A program made the position numbers and the translations under genes. From Gammaproteobacteria bacterium (lineage in GTDB: Bacteria > Pseudomonadota > Gammaproteobacteria > SZUA-140), in contig JADLCS010000051.1 in NCBI GenBank assembly GCA_020847075.1, positions 1-46,799 of the forward strand: a stretch of DNA of 46,799 nucleotides, given 5' to 3'. Positions 25,901 through 35,198 of the stretch are shown here, one piece after another. A model generated the notes under the pieces. It did not search any database, was not told where the DNA came from, and was given only the letters and a program-made list of their open reading frames with translations. The first letter of the stretch is position 1. Every line of letters starts with the position of its first letter.

Positions 25901-27913
25901 TCATTCCGGCGGCCGCGGCGGCGCGGCCGCGTCGTCGGGTTCAGGCCCCTCCGGCGCCGCGGCCGGCGGACCTCCCGGCAACGGCACCGGCGCGGACAGG
26001 CCGCCCGCCCGGGCATCCGGCTCGCCGGCGATGGCCTCGGGCAGGAAGCCGCCCGCCTGTCGGCTCCACAGGTGATGATACGCGCCGCCGAGCGCCAGCA
26101 GCTCGGCGTGCGTACCGTCCTCGACGATGCGCCCGTCCTCGAATACCAGGATGCGGTCCAGATGCGCGATGGTCGACAGCCGGTGCGCGACCACGATGAC
26201 GGTCTTGCCGCGCATCACCGTGTCCAGCGTCTGCTGGATGGCGTGCTCGGTGATCGAATCCAGCGCCGAGGTGGCCTCGTCGAGGATCAGGACCGGCGCG
26301 TTCTTGAGGATCACGCGCGCGATCGCGATGCGCTGGCGCTGACCGCCCGACAACTTCACGCCGCGCTCCCCGACCAGCGAGTCGTAACCTTCCTTGATCT
26401 GCGCGATGAATTCGTGCGCGTGCGCCTGCCGGGCCGCCTCGATCACCTCGGCGTCGCTCGCCTCCAGGCGCCCGTAGCGGATGTTCTCGCGCAGCGTGCG
26501 GTGGAACAGGCCCGGGTCCTGCGGGATCAGGCTCAGTTGCGCGTGCAGCGAGTCCTGCGTCATGGCGCGGATGTCGACGCCGTCGATGAGGATGGCGCCG
26601 CCCTGCGGATCGTACAGACGCAGGATCAGACTGACGAAGGTCGATTTGCCCGAACCCGACAGGCCGACCAGGCCGACGCGCTGGCCGGCGGGGATGCACA
26701 CGCTGAGGCGGTCGAACACCTTGCGCGCCGGAGTGTAGCCGAACTCGACCGCGCGGAATTCGATCTCGCCACGCCGCAGCGCGATCGCGCCCGCGTCCGG
26801 CGCGTCGATCAGCTCGTGCGCGCGCACGATGGTATGCACGCCGTTGGAGACATTGCCGATGTACTCGAAGAATTCGAGAAAGCGCCGGCTCAGGTTGCGC
26901 GCCTCGTTGATGACCAGCAGCGACAGACTGACCGCCAGCACGAAGTCGCCGACGCCGATATGACCCTGCCCCCACAGGCGCAGCGCGTAGTACAGCAATC
27001 CGATCTTGAGCACCGCCGCCGCCGAGAACTGGAACCAGCGGATACGTTCGGAATAGTGGTGCGAGACCAGGATCGCCTGCATCTCGCGCGTCAGATAGCG
27101 CTCCAGATTCTCGCGCTCGAAGCCGAGGCGGGCGAACAGGCGAGCGCTGACCAGATTGGTCACCGAATCGACCACCGTGCCAGTGGTCTCGCTGCGCGCG
27201 GCCGCGGCCGCCTGCGCGTACGGCCGGCAGCGGCGCGCCAGCAGGAACGAGATGCCGATGAAGAATGCCGCCCAGGCGAGCGCGAACCAGCCGAGCTGGA
27301 CGTGCGCCTGGAACAGCAGCGTCACGGCGACGCCGATGACGATGGCGATGGGCCAGAACTCCGTGATCAGCGCCCACAGCGTCTGCGTTACGCCCAGCGA
27401 GGTCTCGGAGATGCGGTGCGCGAGCGCGCCGGCGAAGTTGCTGCTGAAATAGCGGTAGGAGTGATACTGAAGGTAATGATAGATGGTGCGCGTCACCGCC
27501 TGGCGCTGGCGCGGCCCGAGCCGGATCTGGATCGCGCCCGCGAGACGACCGAACACCAGTTCTCCGAGGCAGAACGCGATGAACAGCAGCAGCGGCCCCT
27601 GCAGATGCTCGACCACCGCCATCGAGGTCTCCTGCGCCCCGGTCACACTCTTGATGATGCGGGCCAGCGCATACGGAATCAGGATGCCGCAGGTCGCATT
27701 GGCGGTCTCGAACGCCAACATGCCGAAATACCACCAGCGGTATCGCGCCACGAAATACCAGATGAAACGAAACGGGCCAGCCGGCAATGCGGGCGTGCCG
27801 GGCGCGCGTTGAAAGATTTGAATCGCGGGATCCTCGAACGGTGGGAAGACACGGACGGTCCGTCGACGACCGTCATACCCCGGCACGGGATTATAACACT
27901 CGCGCGGATTCAC
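25901..27913 (-). CDS. ABC exporter, fused membrane and ATPase domains
   Basis: A 670-aa half-transporter. The six-helix membrane domain (about 50-350) is followed by an ATPase domain (about 380-605) with Walker A GLSGSGKST, Q-loop, signature LSGGQRQR, Walker B VLILDEATSALD and H-loop AHRLSTI. This is the MsbA/multidrug type, working as a dimer to push lipids, peptides or drugs across the inner membrane; the substrate is unknown. The C-terminal 65 residues are a Pro/Ala-rich tail not belonging to the fold. The start at 27913 is a GTG with weak support, and the true start may be slightly downstream. Confidence 0.92.
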   Translation of the reverse strand: MNPRECYNPVPGYDGRRRTVRVFPPFEDPAIQIFQRAPGTPALPAGPFRFIWYFVARYRWWYFGMLAFETANATCGILIPYALARIIKSVTGAQETSMAVVEHLQGPLLLFIAFCLGELVFGRLAGAIQIRLGPRQRQAVTRTIYHYLQYHSYRYFSSNFAGALAHRISETSLGVTQTLWALITEFWPIAIVIGVAVTLLFQAHVQLGWFALAWAAFFIGISFLLARRCRPYAQAAAAARSETTGTVVDSVTNLVSARLFARLGFERENLERYLTREMQAILVSHHYSERIRWFQFSAAAVLKIGLLYYALRLWGQGHIGVGDFVLAVSLSLLVINEARNLSRRFLEFFEYIGNVSNGVHTIVRAHELIDAPDAGAIALRRGEIEFRAVEFGYTPARKVFDRLSVCIPAGQRVGLVGLSGSGKSTFVSLILRLYDPQGGAILIDGVDIRAMTQDSLHAQLSLIPQDPGLFHRTLRENIRYGRLEASDAEVIEAARQAHAHEFIAQIKEGYDSLVGERGVKLSGGQRQRIAIARVILKNAPVLILDEATSALDSITEHAIQQTLDTVMRGKTVIVVAHRLSTIAHLDRILVFEDGRIVEDGTHAELLALGGAYHHLWSRQAGGFLPEAIAGEPDARAGGLSAPVPLPGGPPAAAPEGPEPDDAAAPPRPPE

Positions 27914-28070
27914 TCGCCCCGATGCGTCATGATTTCGTCGATGCTTCGCGTCGCGTTGTCATGGGCGCGAGGGAGAGATATCATGCGCCCTGTGTCCGGC
28001 CGCGCCCTTTGCTTCCCGCGGCGGATGAACCCTGAATGAATACCCCTCCTAACCTCATGGAGAATGCTCG

Positions 28071-29330
28071 ATGAAAACCACTGGACCCCTCCGTCATTGT
28101 CTGACCCTCGCCCTCGCCTCGTCCGTCACGCTGGCCGGCGCCGCCGCGTACGCCGACGCGGACAGCGACTGGTATATCGCGCCGGCCTTCAACTACGTCA
28201 TCGCCGATGAGGACCGCAACGCGGACGACGATGTCGGCTTCCAGTTCGGCATCGGCAAGCGGCTCAGCGAGGCCTGGAACCTCGAGGCCAACATCGAAGG
28301 CAACACGCTGGACTTCGAAAACGGCGGCGGTGAGTTCAAGCAGCGCGGCATCGCGCTCGACGGCCTGTATTTCTTCTCCCGCGACGCCGGCTTCGCGCCC
28401 TACGGCCTGATCGGCGTCGGCGGCCTCAACACCAAAGTCCCGGCGGAAAAAGGCACACACACCATGGTGAACGCCGGCGTCGGCTTCCTGTCGAACGTCT
28501 TCAGCGATACCGTGGCCCTGCGCATGGAGGCGCGCTACCGCTGGGACAACGATGACGAGAGCATCCCCACCGAGGACAGCTTCGGCGACTGGGTGATCGG
28601 CCTCGGCCTGCAGATCCCGCTGGGCAACCGCGCCGCGCCCGCGGCGGCGGCCGTCCCGGTGGTCGCCGCGGCGGCCGAACCCGCGCCGGCCCCGGCTCCG
28701 ATGCCGGCGGCGCCCGTCGACAGCGACGGCGACGGTGTGGTCGATGGCGACGACACCTGCCCGAATACCCCGGCCGGCGCGGAGGTCGATGCGCGCGGCT
28801 GCGAGCTGGACGGCGATGGAGACGGCGTGGCGAACAGCCTGGACCGCTGCCCCGACACCCCGGCCGGCGCGAAGGTGGACGCGAACGGCTGCGAGGTGGA
28901 CAGCGATAACGACGGCGTCGTCGACAGCCGCGACCGCTGCCCCGACACCGTGGCGGACGCCAAGGTGGACGTGCGCGGCTGCGAGATCAAGGAGATCATC
29001 GAGCTTCCGGGCGTGAACTTCCAGACCGGCTCGGCGCAACTGGTGGCGGAATCGACCTCGATCCTCGACGAGGCGGCGGCGACGCTGCTCAAGCATACCG
29101 ACATCAAGGCGGAAGTCGCGGGCCATACCGACAACACCGGTCCGCACGCCTTCAACGTCGATCTCTCGCAGCGTCGCGCCCAGGCGGTGATGGACTATCT
29201 GGTCTCCAAGGGCGTGGCGGCGGACCGTCTGACCGCCCACGGTTATGGCCCCGACAGTCCGGTCGCCGACAACGCGACGAAAGACGGCCGCGCCGCCAAC
29301 CGCCGCGTGGAGCTGAAGATCGCCAAGTAA
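28071..29330 (+). CDS. OmpA/OprF-type outer-membrane protein
   Basis: A 419-aa porin-like protein: signal peptide (about 1-28), an eight-strand beta-barrel (about 30-190, DWYIAPAFNYV...GDWVIGLGLQIPLG), an Ala/Pro linker, and three Ca2+-binding thrombospondin type-3 repeats (DSDGDGVVDG.., DGDGDGVANS.., DSDNDGVVDS..). Then comes an OmpA domain that binds peptidoglycan (FQTGSAQLVAEST, GHTDNTGPHAFNVDLSQRRAQAVMDYL-type helix, NRRVEL). It anchors the outer membrane to the wall. It is a single gene with its own terminator; GGAG precedes the ATG by 8 nt. Confidence 0.94.
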   Translation: MKTTGPLRHCLTLALASSVTLAGAAAYADADSDWYIAPAFNYVIADEDRNADDDVGFQFGIGKRLSEAWNLEANIEGNTLDFENGGGEFKQRGIALDGLYFFSRDAGFAPYGLIGVGGLNTKVPAEKGTHTMVNAGVGFLSNVFSDTVALRMEARYRWDNDDESIPTEDSFGDWVIGLGLQIPLGNRAAPAAAAVPVVAAAAEPAPAPAPMPAAPVDSDGDGVVDGDDTCPNTPAGAEVDARGCELDGDGDGVANSLDRCPDTPAGAKVDANGCEVDSDNDGVVDSRDRCPDTVADAKVDVRGCEIKEIIELPGVNFQTGSAQLVAESTSILDEAAATLLKHTDIKAEVAGHTDNTGPHAFNVDLSQRRAQAVMDYLVSKGVAADRLTAHGYGPDSPVADNATKDGRAANRRVELKIAK

Positions 29331-29356
29331 TCGTCTGATCCGTACGATGACCATGA

Positions 29357-29390
29357 CCCCGGTCGCGGTTCCGCGACCGGGGTTTTTTTT
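29357..29390 (+). terminator. intrinsic terminator of the ompA-type gene
   Basis: A perfect 12-bp stem CCCCGGTCGCGG (29357-29368) with CCGCGACCGGGG (29371-29382) and a run of eight Ts. Confidence 0.95.
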
Positions 29391-29435
29391 CGCCGCCGCG
29401 AACCCGCGCGAAGACCGAAGGGAGATCCACCGGAC

Positions 29436-29906
29436 ATGACCGACACGACGCCGCCGCCCCTGGGCCGGGAAGAATTTTCGCAGGTCGTCCGCCTGACGCC
29501 GCTGGTGTCGATCGATCTCGTGGTGCGCGACGCGGCGCGGCGCCTGCTGCTCGGCCTGCGCGAGAATCGTCCGGCGCGCGGTTTCTGGTTCGTGCCCGGC
29601 GGGCGTATCGCCAAGAATGAACGTCTGGAAGCGGCGTTCCGCCGCATCAGCCGGATGGAACTCGGCCGCGAGCTGTCTCCGGACCGCGCGCGCCTCCTCG
29701 GGGTATTCGAACACCTGTACGACGACAATTTCGCCGGCGCGCCCGGCTACGGCACCCACTACATCGTCCTCGCCTACCTGGTCGACGACCACGGCGATTT
29801 CGATCTCCCGCTCGATCAGCACAGCCGCTACGAATGGATGAGCGAGGACGACGTCCTCCACCGTCCGGACGTACACCCCTACGTCCGCGCCTATTGCGGG
29901 CGCTGA
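29436..29906 (+). CDS. gmm: GDP-mannose mannosyl hydrolase (Nudix)
   Basis: A 156-aa enzyme that hydrolyses GDP-mannose to GDP and mannose, regulating sugar nucleotide for polysaccharide synthesis. It shows the Gmm pattern: VVRLTPLVSIDLVV near the start, WFVPGGRIAKNERLEAAFRRI in place of a canonical Nudix box, FEHLYDDNFAGA, and HYIVLAYLV. Like E. coli Gmm it lacks the full Nudix Glu set, which is normal for this subfamily. AGGGAG precedes the ATG. No capsule or colanic-acid genes are near, so it stands alone. Confidence 0.92.
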   Translation: MTDTTPPPLGREEFSQVVRLTPLVSIDLVVRDAARRLLLGLRENRPARGFWFVPGGRIAKNERLEAAFRRISRMELGRELSPDRARLLGVFEHLYDDNFAGAPGYGTHYIVLAYLVDDHGDFDLPLDQHSRYEWMSEDDVLHRPDVHPYVRAYCGR

Positions 29907-29967
29907 CCGGGGACGGACCCCCGTTCAATCGGCCGGATCGATCGGGGGTCGTCCCCGGTCTTCGGGC

Positions 29968-30636
29968 TCAGTTCGACCGGAATCCCGCGCGCGCGTGGCT
30001 GCCGTCGCAGAACGGCTTGTTGCCCGAGGCGCCGCAGCGGCACAGATAGGTCTCCGTCGTGCGCGCGACGACGCGGCCGGTGCCGCTGACGATCTCGAGA
30101 TTGCCCCGCACCCGCAGCGGGCCATCGGGCTGGGGATCGATGAACAGGGGACCGTCACGCACGGCGAGCATCTCGGTCCGGTCGGTCGTAGGCGGTTCGC
30201 CGGTAGCGGTGAATCCGGCGTCGCGATGCGATCCGTCGCAGAACGGTCTGTTCTTCGAGGCGCCGCAGCGGCACAGGGTGGCGCGGAAGACGCCGGCCTC
30301 ACCGCCGAGGCGCAGATCGCCGCGCACGGCATAGGGCCCCGCCTCGCGGATCGTAAGCAGATTGACAGGGGCCGGCGTTTCGTCCGGCCCGCCGTCCCTG
30401 CGCCGGTAACGGATGGCCCCGGACGGACACAGGTGCGCGACCTCGACCACCTGCTCGACTGTCATCGCGTCGGGCCGGATCCACGGGCCCTTGACGTTGG
30501 CGAGGAAGACCCGCGGCGCGCCGGTGACGCAGAAGCGGGCATGGATGCATCTCCTGCCCTCGAAGTACAGCGTAAGGTCCGCGCCTTCGGCGGTTTCGAC
30601 CCCGTCGGCGGATGTAGCGGAGGTATCGGTATCCAT
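29968..30636 (-). CDS. CDGSH iron-sulfur protein, two CDGSH domains plus Fer4_19-like domain
   Basis: A 222-aa protein. Residues about 20-80 look like a divergent 4Fe-4S mono-cluster domain (CIHARFCVTGAPRVFL and VEVAHLCPSGAIRY). They are followed by two CDGSH 2Fe-2S domains, CRCGASKNRPFCDGSH (about 122-137) and CRCGASGNKPFCDGSH (about 199-214), each with the three Cys and one His ligands. The CDGSH clusters are pH-labile redox centres, and the role in bacteria is unsettled. It is a single gene on the minus strand; GGAGAGG lies upstream of the ATG at a longer spacing. Confidence 0.9.
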   Translation of the reverse strand: MDTDTSATSADGVETAEGADLTLYFEGRRCIHARFCVTGAPRVFLANVKGPWIRPDAMTVEQVVEVAHLCPSGAIRYRRRDGGPDETPAPVNLLTIREAGPYAVRGDLRLGGEAGVFRATLCRCGASKNRPFCDGSHRDAGFTATGEPPTTDRTEMLAVRDGPLFIDPQPDGPLRVRGNLEIVSGTGRVVARTTETYLCRCGASGNKPFCDGSHARAGFRSN

Positions 30637-30858
30637 GATTCATCCTCTCCTGGCTGGCGCACGGGCTGGCTGGGGGGCCGCGCGGATTCGCGGCGCGATC
30701 GTATTTCACTATAGTCCAAAATCCCCACGCCGCAAGCGCCGCCGGAATCCGGCGGAATCCCGGGGACAGATGCCGCGCGCGGCGTTCCGCGCGATGGACA
30801 TCCCCGGGGCACGCCGGCAAAATGAGTGCCTCGTCAATTACCCCGGTCTTCCCCCCGC

Positions 30859-32433
30859 ATGGATACCGCACCGGCGCGGAATTTCCGCCAGCAGTTGCTG
30901 GCGATCCTCGGCGTATGCTTCGTCGTCGCCATGGTGGCGCTCGACCAGACCGTGATCGGCACGGCCCTGCCGACGATCGTCGCCGAGCTGAAGGGCTTCG
31001 ATCTCTACGCCTGGGTCGGCACCTCGTATCTGCTCTGCTCGATCATCGCCGTGCCGATCTTCGGCAAGCTCGGCGACGAGCACGGCCGCAAGCCCTACGC
31101 CCTCGCCGCCATCCTGCTGTTCACCGCCGCCTCGATGCTGTGCGGCCTGGCGCGGGACATGCTGGAACTGGTGCTGGCGCGCGGCCTGCAGGGCATCGGC
31201 GGCGGCATGCTGGTCGCCACCGCCTTCGCCACCGTCGCGGATCTGTTCCCGGAGCCGCGCGAACGGCTGCGCTGGCAGGTGCTGCTCAGCGGCGCCTTCG
31301 GCCTCGCCAACGCCTTCGGCCCCACGCTGGGCGGATTCCTGACCGAATACTGGGGCTGGCGCTGGGTATTCTTCGTCAACCTGCCGGTGGGCGTCGTGAG
31401 CCTGTGGTTCGTGTGGCGCTATCTGCCGCGGATCCGGCACAGCGACCAACCCCCCGCACAACTGGACTGGCCGGGCGCGGCGCTGATCGCGCTCACGCTG
31501 GCGAGCCTGCAACTGCTGGTGGAATGGTTGCCCCAGCACGACAAGCCGGCGGCGCTGCTGGGCCTGCTGGCCGCGATCGGCGCGGTCGCCGGGGCCCTGC
31601 TCCTGTGGTGGGAGCGACGCTGCGCCAACCCGATCCTGCCGCTGGACATGCTCGCCCGGAACGACCTCAAGCCCCTGTTCGCGCTGTCCCTGGTGACGGG
31701 CTTCTGCATGTTCGCCCTCATGTACTACATCCCGCTGCTGCTGCAGGGCGGTTTCGGCATGTCGCCCAATCACGCCGGTCTGCTGATCACGCCGCTCGCG
31801 GTATGCATCACCGTCGGCAGCATCGCCAACGGCCGCATCGTCGCGCGTCTCGCCGCCCCGAAACGGATGCTGTACGCCGGCCTCGGCTTCTTCGGTCTCG
31901 CCTCCCTGGCGCTGGCCCGGATGGGCGCCGGCACGCCGGACGCGCTGATCGCCGCCGCGATGATGTCCGCGGGCATCGGCCTCGGCATCCTGCTGCCCAA
32001 CATGACCCTGTTCACGCAGTCGATCGCGCCGCGCGCCCGGCTCGGCGTGGCGACCGCGATGCTGCAATCGACCCGCATGATCGGCGGCATGCTGGGCATG
32101 GCCATCATCGGGACCCTGGTCTCCCATCGCTATGTCGCGGAGGTCGACGCGCTGCTGCGGGCGAACGACGGCCTCCGCTGGGCGGCCGCGCTCGGCGACC
32201 CGCAGATCCTGCTCGACCGCGGGCTGGCGGACGACTTCGGCACCGCCCTGGCGCGCACCGGCCACGACGCCGCGGCGCTCCTCGCCGGCGCGCGGGACAG
32301 CCTGATCGCCTCCATCCACGTCAGCCAGTGGGTCATCGCCGCCCTGGTCGCCCTCGCGCTCCTCGTGGCCTATCGCGTGCCGCCCGTCAGGCTGGGGCGC
32401 GACGCCGGCCCCGACCCGGTCGCCGGGGAATAG
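30859..32433 (+). CDS. MFS exporter, DHA2 (EmrB-like) family
   Basis: A 524-aa inner-membrane drug/H+ antiporter with about 14 helices. The family motifs are present: DQTVIGTALPTI in helix 1, GKLGDEHGRK (loop 2-3), ARGLQGIGGG, and the motif C-like GLANAFGPTLGG region. EmrB-type pumps usually work with an EmrA adaptor; none is next to it. The ATG at 30859 has no good ribosome-binding site. A GTG at 30826 in frame is the alternative start. Substrate unknown. It converges with the sulfatase-type gene. The 222 nt before it hold nothing recognisable. Confidence 0.92.
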   Translation: MDTAPARNFRQQLLAILGVCFVVAMVALDQTVIGTALPTIVAELKGFDLYAWVGTSYLLCSIIAVPIFGKLGDEHGRKPYALAAILLFTAASMLCGLARDMLELVLARGLQGIGGGMLVATAFATVADLFPEPRERLRWQVLLSGAFGLANAFGPTLGGFLTEYWGWRWVFFVNLPVGVVSLWFVWRYLPRIRHSDQPPAQLDWPGAALIALTLASLQLLVEWLPQHDKPAALLGLLAAIGAVAGALLLWWERRCANPILPLDMLARNDLKPLFALSLVTGFCMFALMYYIPLLLQGGFGMSPNHAGLLITPLAVCITVGSIANGRIVARLAAPKRMLYAGLGFFGLASLALARMGAGTPDALIAAAMMSAGIGLGILLPNMTLFTQSIAPRARLGVATAMLQSTRMIGGMLGMAIIGTLVSHRYVAEVDALLRANDGLRWAAALGDPQILLDRGLADDFGTALARTGHDAAALLAGARDSLIASIHVSQWVIAALVALALLVAYRVPPVRLGRDAGPDPVAGE

Positions 32434-32442
32434 ACGGACCAC

Positions 32443-32460
32443 GGCCCGCGGCGGCGGGCC
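32443..32460. terminator. weak hairpin between convergent genes
   Basis: GGCCCGC (32443-32449) pairs with GCGGGCC (32454-32460). There is no T-run on either strand, so its role as terminator is doubtful. Confidence 0.25.
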
Positions 32461-32472
32461 GGTCGCGCGGCC

Positions 32473-34167
32473 TCACTCGGAGGCGTGCGCCATCAACGCC
32501 AGATAGCGGTCCAGATAGGCCTCGCGCGGCGCCCGGCCGGCGGACCGGTAGGCGCATCCCCCCTCCCCGCAGGAGGCCCCGTTGGTGAGCCTGTCCAGCA
32601 CCAGATCCGGCGCATCGTAGTGGCGCAGCGCGGGAGGGGCGACGGGGCGTCCGCGGTCGACGATCGCGATGCGATTGTAGTAATAGCCGTTCGCGCGATT
32701 GCCCAGATACGCGAGCGCGTTATAGGTATTGGGGCCGAACTGCAGCGGCGGCACGTGATCCGAGACCAGCACGATCAGGCTGTCGGGGTCGAGCGCGATC
32801 AGCTCCCGTACATAGGCGGCGATCGCCTGGGTGCGGTAGTAGAACTGGTTGGCGACGCGCTCCAGGTGCTCGTCGTGAAAATCGGAGCGCAGCTCGACCA
32901 CCCGCGGATGCGTGCGCGAATCGAGGTTGTGCGGGGTGTGTCCGTAGATAGTCAATACGTAATTGAACAGCGGCGCCCGCGCGGCGCGGCCCAGGTGCTC
33001 CCGGACGAAGGCCAGGTTCTGCGCGAACAGATCGCCGTCGAACAGGTAGTCCTCGACGCCGGGATCGCCCGCGTGCAGATAGGTGGGGCCGGAGGACTAG
33101 AACTCCGCGGGATAGTACTGCTCGGCGAAACCGATGCCCTGGTAAGCCGGCTGCGCGTTGAAGAAATTCGGCTTATAGGCGTTGCTCGCAACGCTGCGGT
33201 AACCCAGCGCGGACAGGAGCCCGGGCAGGCAGTGCGCCGGCGAGCCGGTGAAGGCGTTGAATTCGACGCTGGACAATTTCTCGAAGGCGGGCACGCCGCA
33301 CAGCAGCTCGAACTCCGCCTGCGCCGTGCCGCCGCCGAAGACCGGCGAAAGCGACAGACCCAGGACGTCGCCGAACAGCCGCTCGAACTCCGGATGCACC
33401 GGGCTGCGTGAGAACTCCACCCCCTCGAACAGCCGCGGGTCGAGGAAGCTTTCCAGCACGATGAAATGGACGTCGCGCGGCTGCAGGCGGGGTCCGATCC
33501 GCGCGACCTCGTCCCGGAATCCCGCGTCGAAGGCGGCGCGGTCGCGATAGGGTGCGATCCGCTCCAGCGTACCGGCGCGCTGCGCCTCGCGGTAGAGCAG
33601 CATGGCCATGCGGCCGTTCTGCTCCACGCTCTTGCCGTCGGAGTAGATGACGATTTCATGGGCGAAGGACTGGAATCCGGCGGCGAAGGCGTCCGGCGCG
33701 GCGCGGACCCCCAGTACGACCAGGACCAGGGGCAGCGCCCCCAGCGCCAGACGCCAGGGCCGGGCGTAATCGATGCGCGCGAGCAGGATCAGGAACGGCG
33801 TGAGGAAGGCGGCGACCAGGAGGATCGCATACGGCAGCGGCAGGATCTGCAGCAACTCCGGGAGCTCGGACACGTTGATCAGGCGGAATACCTTGCCGTA
33901 CACCAGATAGAACACATCGTGCACCAGATAGATGGCGAAGATCGGGATGGCGGCCAGCACGGGGCGCCAGCTCGACGGCTTGAGCACGAAATAGAACACG
34001 CCGTACAGGCACAGCACACAGATCAGTTCCGGCCACTGCAGATACAGCAGCCGGGCGCTGAATCCCCCGTAGACCTCCACCAGTTTCGCGTACAGCGTCA
34101 GCGCCGCGAGCAGCAGGACGACGTGCAGGAGAGGTTTGCGCCAGCGGTCTGGCAACGGCAAGGACAT
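32473..34167 (-). pseudogene. LTA-synthase-family sulfatase-fold membrane enzyme, interrupted by in-frame TAG
   Basis: A single reading frame of 564 sense-or-stop codons broken once, at codon 357 (TAG, 33099-33097). The first part has about five N-terminal helices (1-180) and the start of an alkaline-phosphatase-like domain, with probable catalytic Thr281 in FGGGTAQAEFELL. After the TAG the same frame continues as SSGPTYLHAGDPGVEDYLF, then YGHTPHN and VLVSDHVPP with the metal-ligand Asp/His, to 32473. Both halves look conserved and no frameshift is needed. It would transfer or cleave phosphoglycerol- or sulfate-type groups at the outer face of the inner membrane. This is a recent nonsense mutation, a sequencing error, or a readthrough gene. 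A TTG at 32955 could restart only the last part. Confidence 0.82.
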
Positions 34168-34251
34168 GGGCGGCGGGAAACCACGGATACGGGAGAGGAG
34201 ATTGTGGCGCGGTTGTCATCGAACCGCAACATTCCCCCCGCGAGGGCCGGA

Positions 34252-34686
34252 TCAGCGCTCCGTGCAGCCCGCCTCGCGTACCTCGATGCGGTCCGCGGCG
34301 GCGATGGCCGCCGCGGGCTCGCCCAGCGGGGTGAACGCGCCGGGGCCGATGCCCCAGCGATCGTGGCGGAAAAAGGCGCCGTGCGTGACACGGACCGTTC
34401 CGACCGGCCGGCCGGCGCGGTCCAGCACGTCGAACAGCAGCACCGCGCCGCGGCAGTCCGCCAGGGCCTGCACCCAGCCGTCCACCGCGAGCCCGGCGAC
34501 GCCGTCGCGTTCGACGCGTTGCAGCGTGTAGCCGATGATCTGGAAATAGCCCGACGGCGCGGTATAGGTGGCGGCGGACGCCGGCAGAGACAGGCCGAGC
34601 AGGAGCAACGCAAACGGCAGGCGCGCCCGGGCGCGGGCCTTGGCGGACGGCATCCACGCCCCGGGACGATCCATCGCGCTGAACAT
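34252..34686 (-). CDS. Putative secreted protein, unknown
   Basis: A 144-aa protein with a signal peptide (basic KARARAR, then LPFALLLLGLSLPASA) and a mature part of about 110 residues beginning ATYTAPSGYFQIIGYTLQ. It shows a repeated beta-strand look (VDGWVQALADCRGAVLLFDVLDRAGRPVGTVRV) and two Cys that could form a disulfide. I recognise no family. The ATG at 34686 is supported by GGAGG seven bases upstream; ATGs further up are unsupported. It is 84 nt upstream of the interrupted sulfatase-type gene on the same strand, so the two may be functionally linked. Confidence 0.75.
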   Translation of the reverse strand: MFSAMDRPGAWMPSAKARARARLPFALLLLGLSLPASAATYTAPSGYFQIIGYTLQRVERDGVAGLAVDGWVQALADCRGAVLLFDVLDRAGRPVGTVRVTHGAFFRHDRWGIGPGAFTPLGEPAAAIAAADRIEVREAGCTER

Positions 34687-34871
34687 CGGGTCACCTCCAG
34701 CCATCGGTTCATACCCTCGCGGCATCATAGGCCGATGCCGATCACAGTCCCATGGCGCGGGGACCCGGGGCTGAGTATACGATAAAAAATGTGCCGCCCG
34801 CTTGCCACCACCCCGGGTTCAGAGACGCCCAACGGCCGCCACGGCCGCAGCCCCGATGAAGCGCAGCGGCC

Positions 34872-34954
34872 GTAGCCCGGATGGAGCGCCGCGAAATCCG
34901 GGGATAAGCGATACACCCCCGGATTCCGGCGCTGCGCGCCTGCCTCCGGGCTAC
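34872..34954. repeat. REP pair (GTAGCCCGGATGGAGC type)
   Basis: GTAGCCCGGATGGAGCGCCGCG opens the element and GCCTGCCTCCGGGCTAC closes it, with inner AATCCGGGG / CCCCCGGATTCC. This is the second REP family in the window. It lies in the 512-nt gap 34687-35198. The first 80 nt of that gap are featureless apart from GGGGCTGAGTA at 34767-34777, a diverged copy of the CTGAGTAAAA box. Confidence 0.8.
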
Positions 34955-34973
34955 GGGTCTCCACTCAATCCTC

Positions 34974-35020
34974 AGTCCTTAGTCCTTAGTCCTTAGTCCT
35001 TAGTCCTTAGTCCTTAGTCC
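34974..35020 (-). repeat. tandem heptamer (GGACTAA)6.7
   Basis: AGTCCTT repeated 6.7 times without mismatch on the plus strand, i.e. GGACTAA on the minus strand. It follows the REP pair at 34872. Unlike the other copies it is not next to a stop codon. The rest of the gap to the permease start at 35199 has no recognisable feature. Confidence 0.95.
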
Positions 35021-35198
35021 CGCGATTCCCTTGACTCGATACCGGTCAGCGATTAGTTTAGCCGCGACCATGCGTTTCGCGGCCGACCCTCAATTTCCGG
35101 GGTATCCAGCCGCTAATCTGCCAGAATCGACTCAATACCGTTGGCGCTTCGAGTCTCTCGAAGGATCGGCGGGACATGCGCGCAGGGGATAGACATAG

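Noticed and set aside
30822-32588. 588-codon frame overlapping the MFS gene on the same strand
   Set aside because: Arg/Pro-rich frame-shadow of the MFS exporter; the other frame gives a complete 14-helix protein.
33097-33099. Pyrrolysine or selenocysteine coding at the TAG
   Set aside because: Selenocysteine uses TGA, and no pyl genes or downstream insertion structure are visible; nonsense mutation or error is more likely.
32952-33659. 235-codon frame spanning the TAG in the sulfatase-type gene
   Set aside because: It is in a different frame, Ser/Arg-rich, with no family motif; it does not rescue the interrupted gene.
34974-35020. CRISPR array
   Set aside because: The repeats are directly tandem 7-mers with no spacers and no cas genes.
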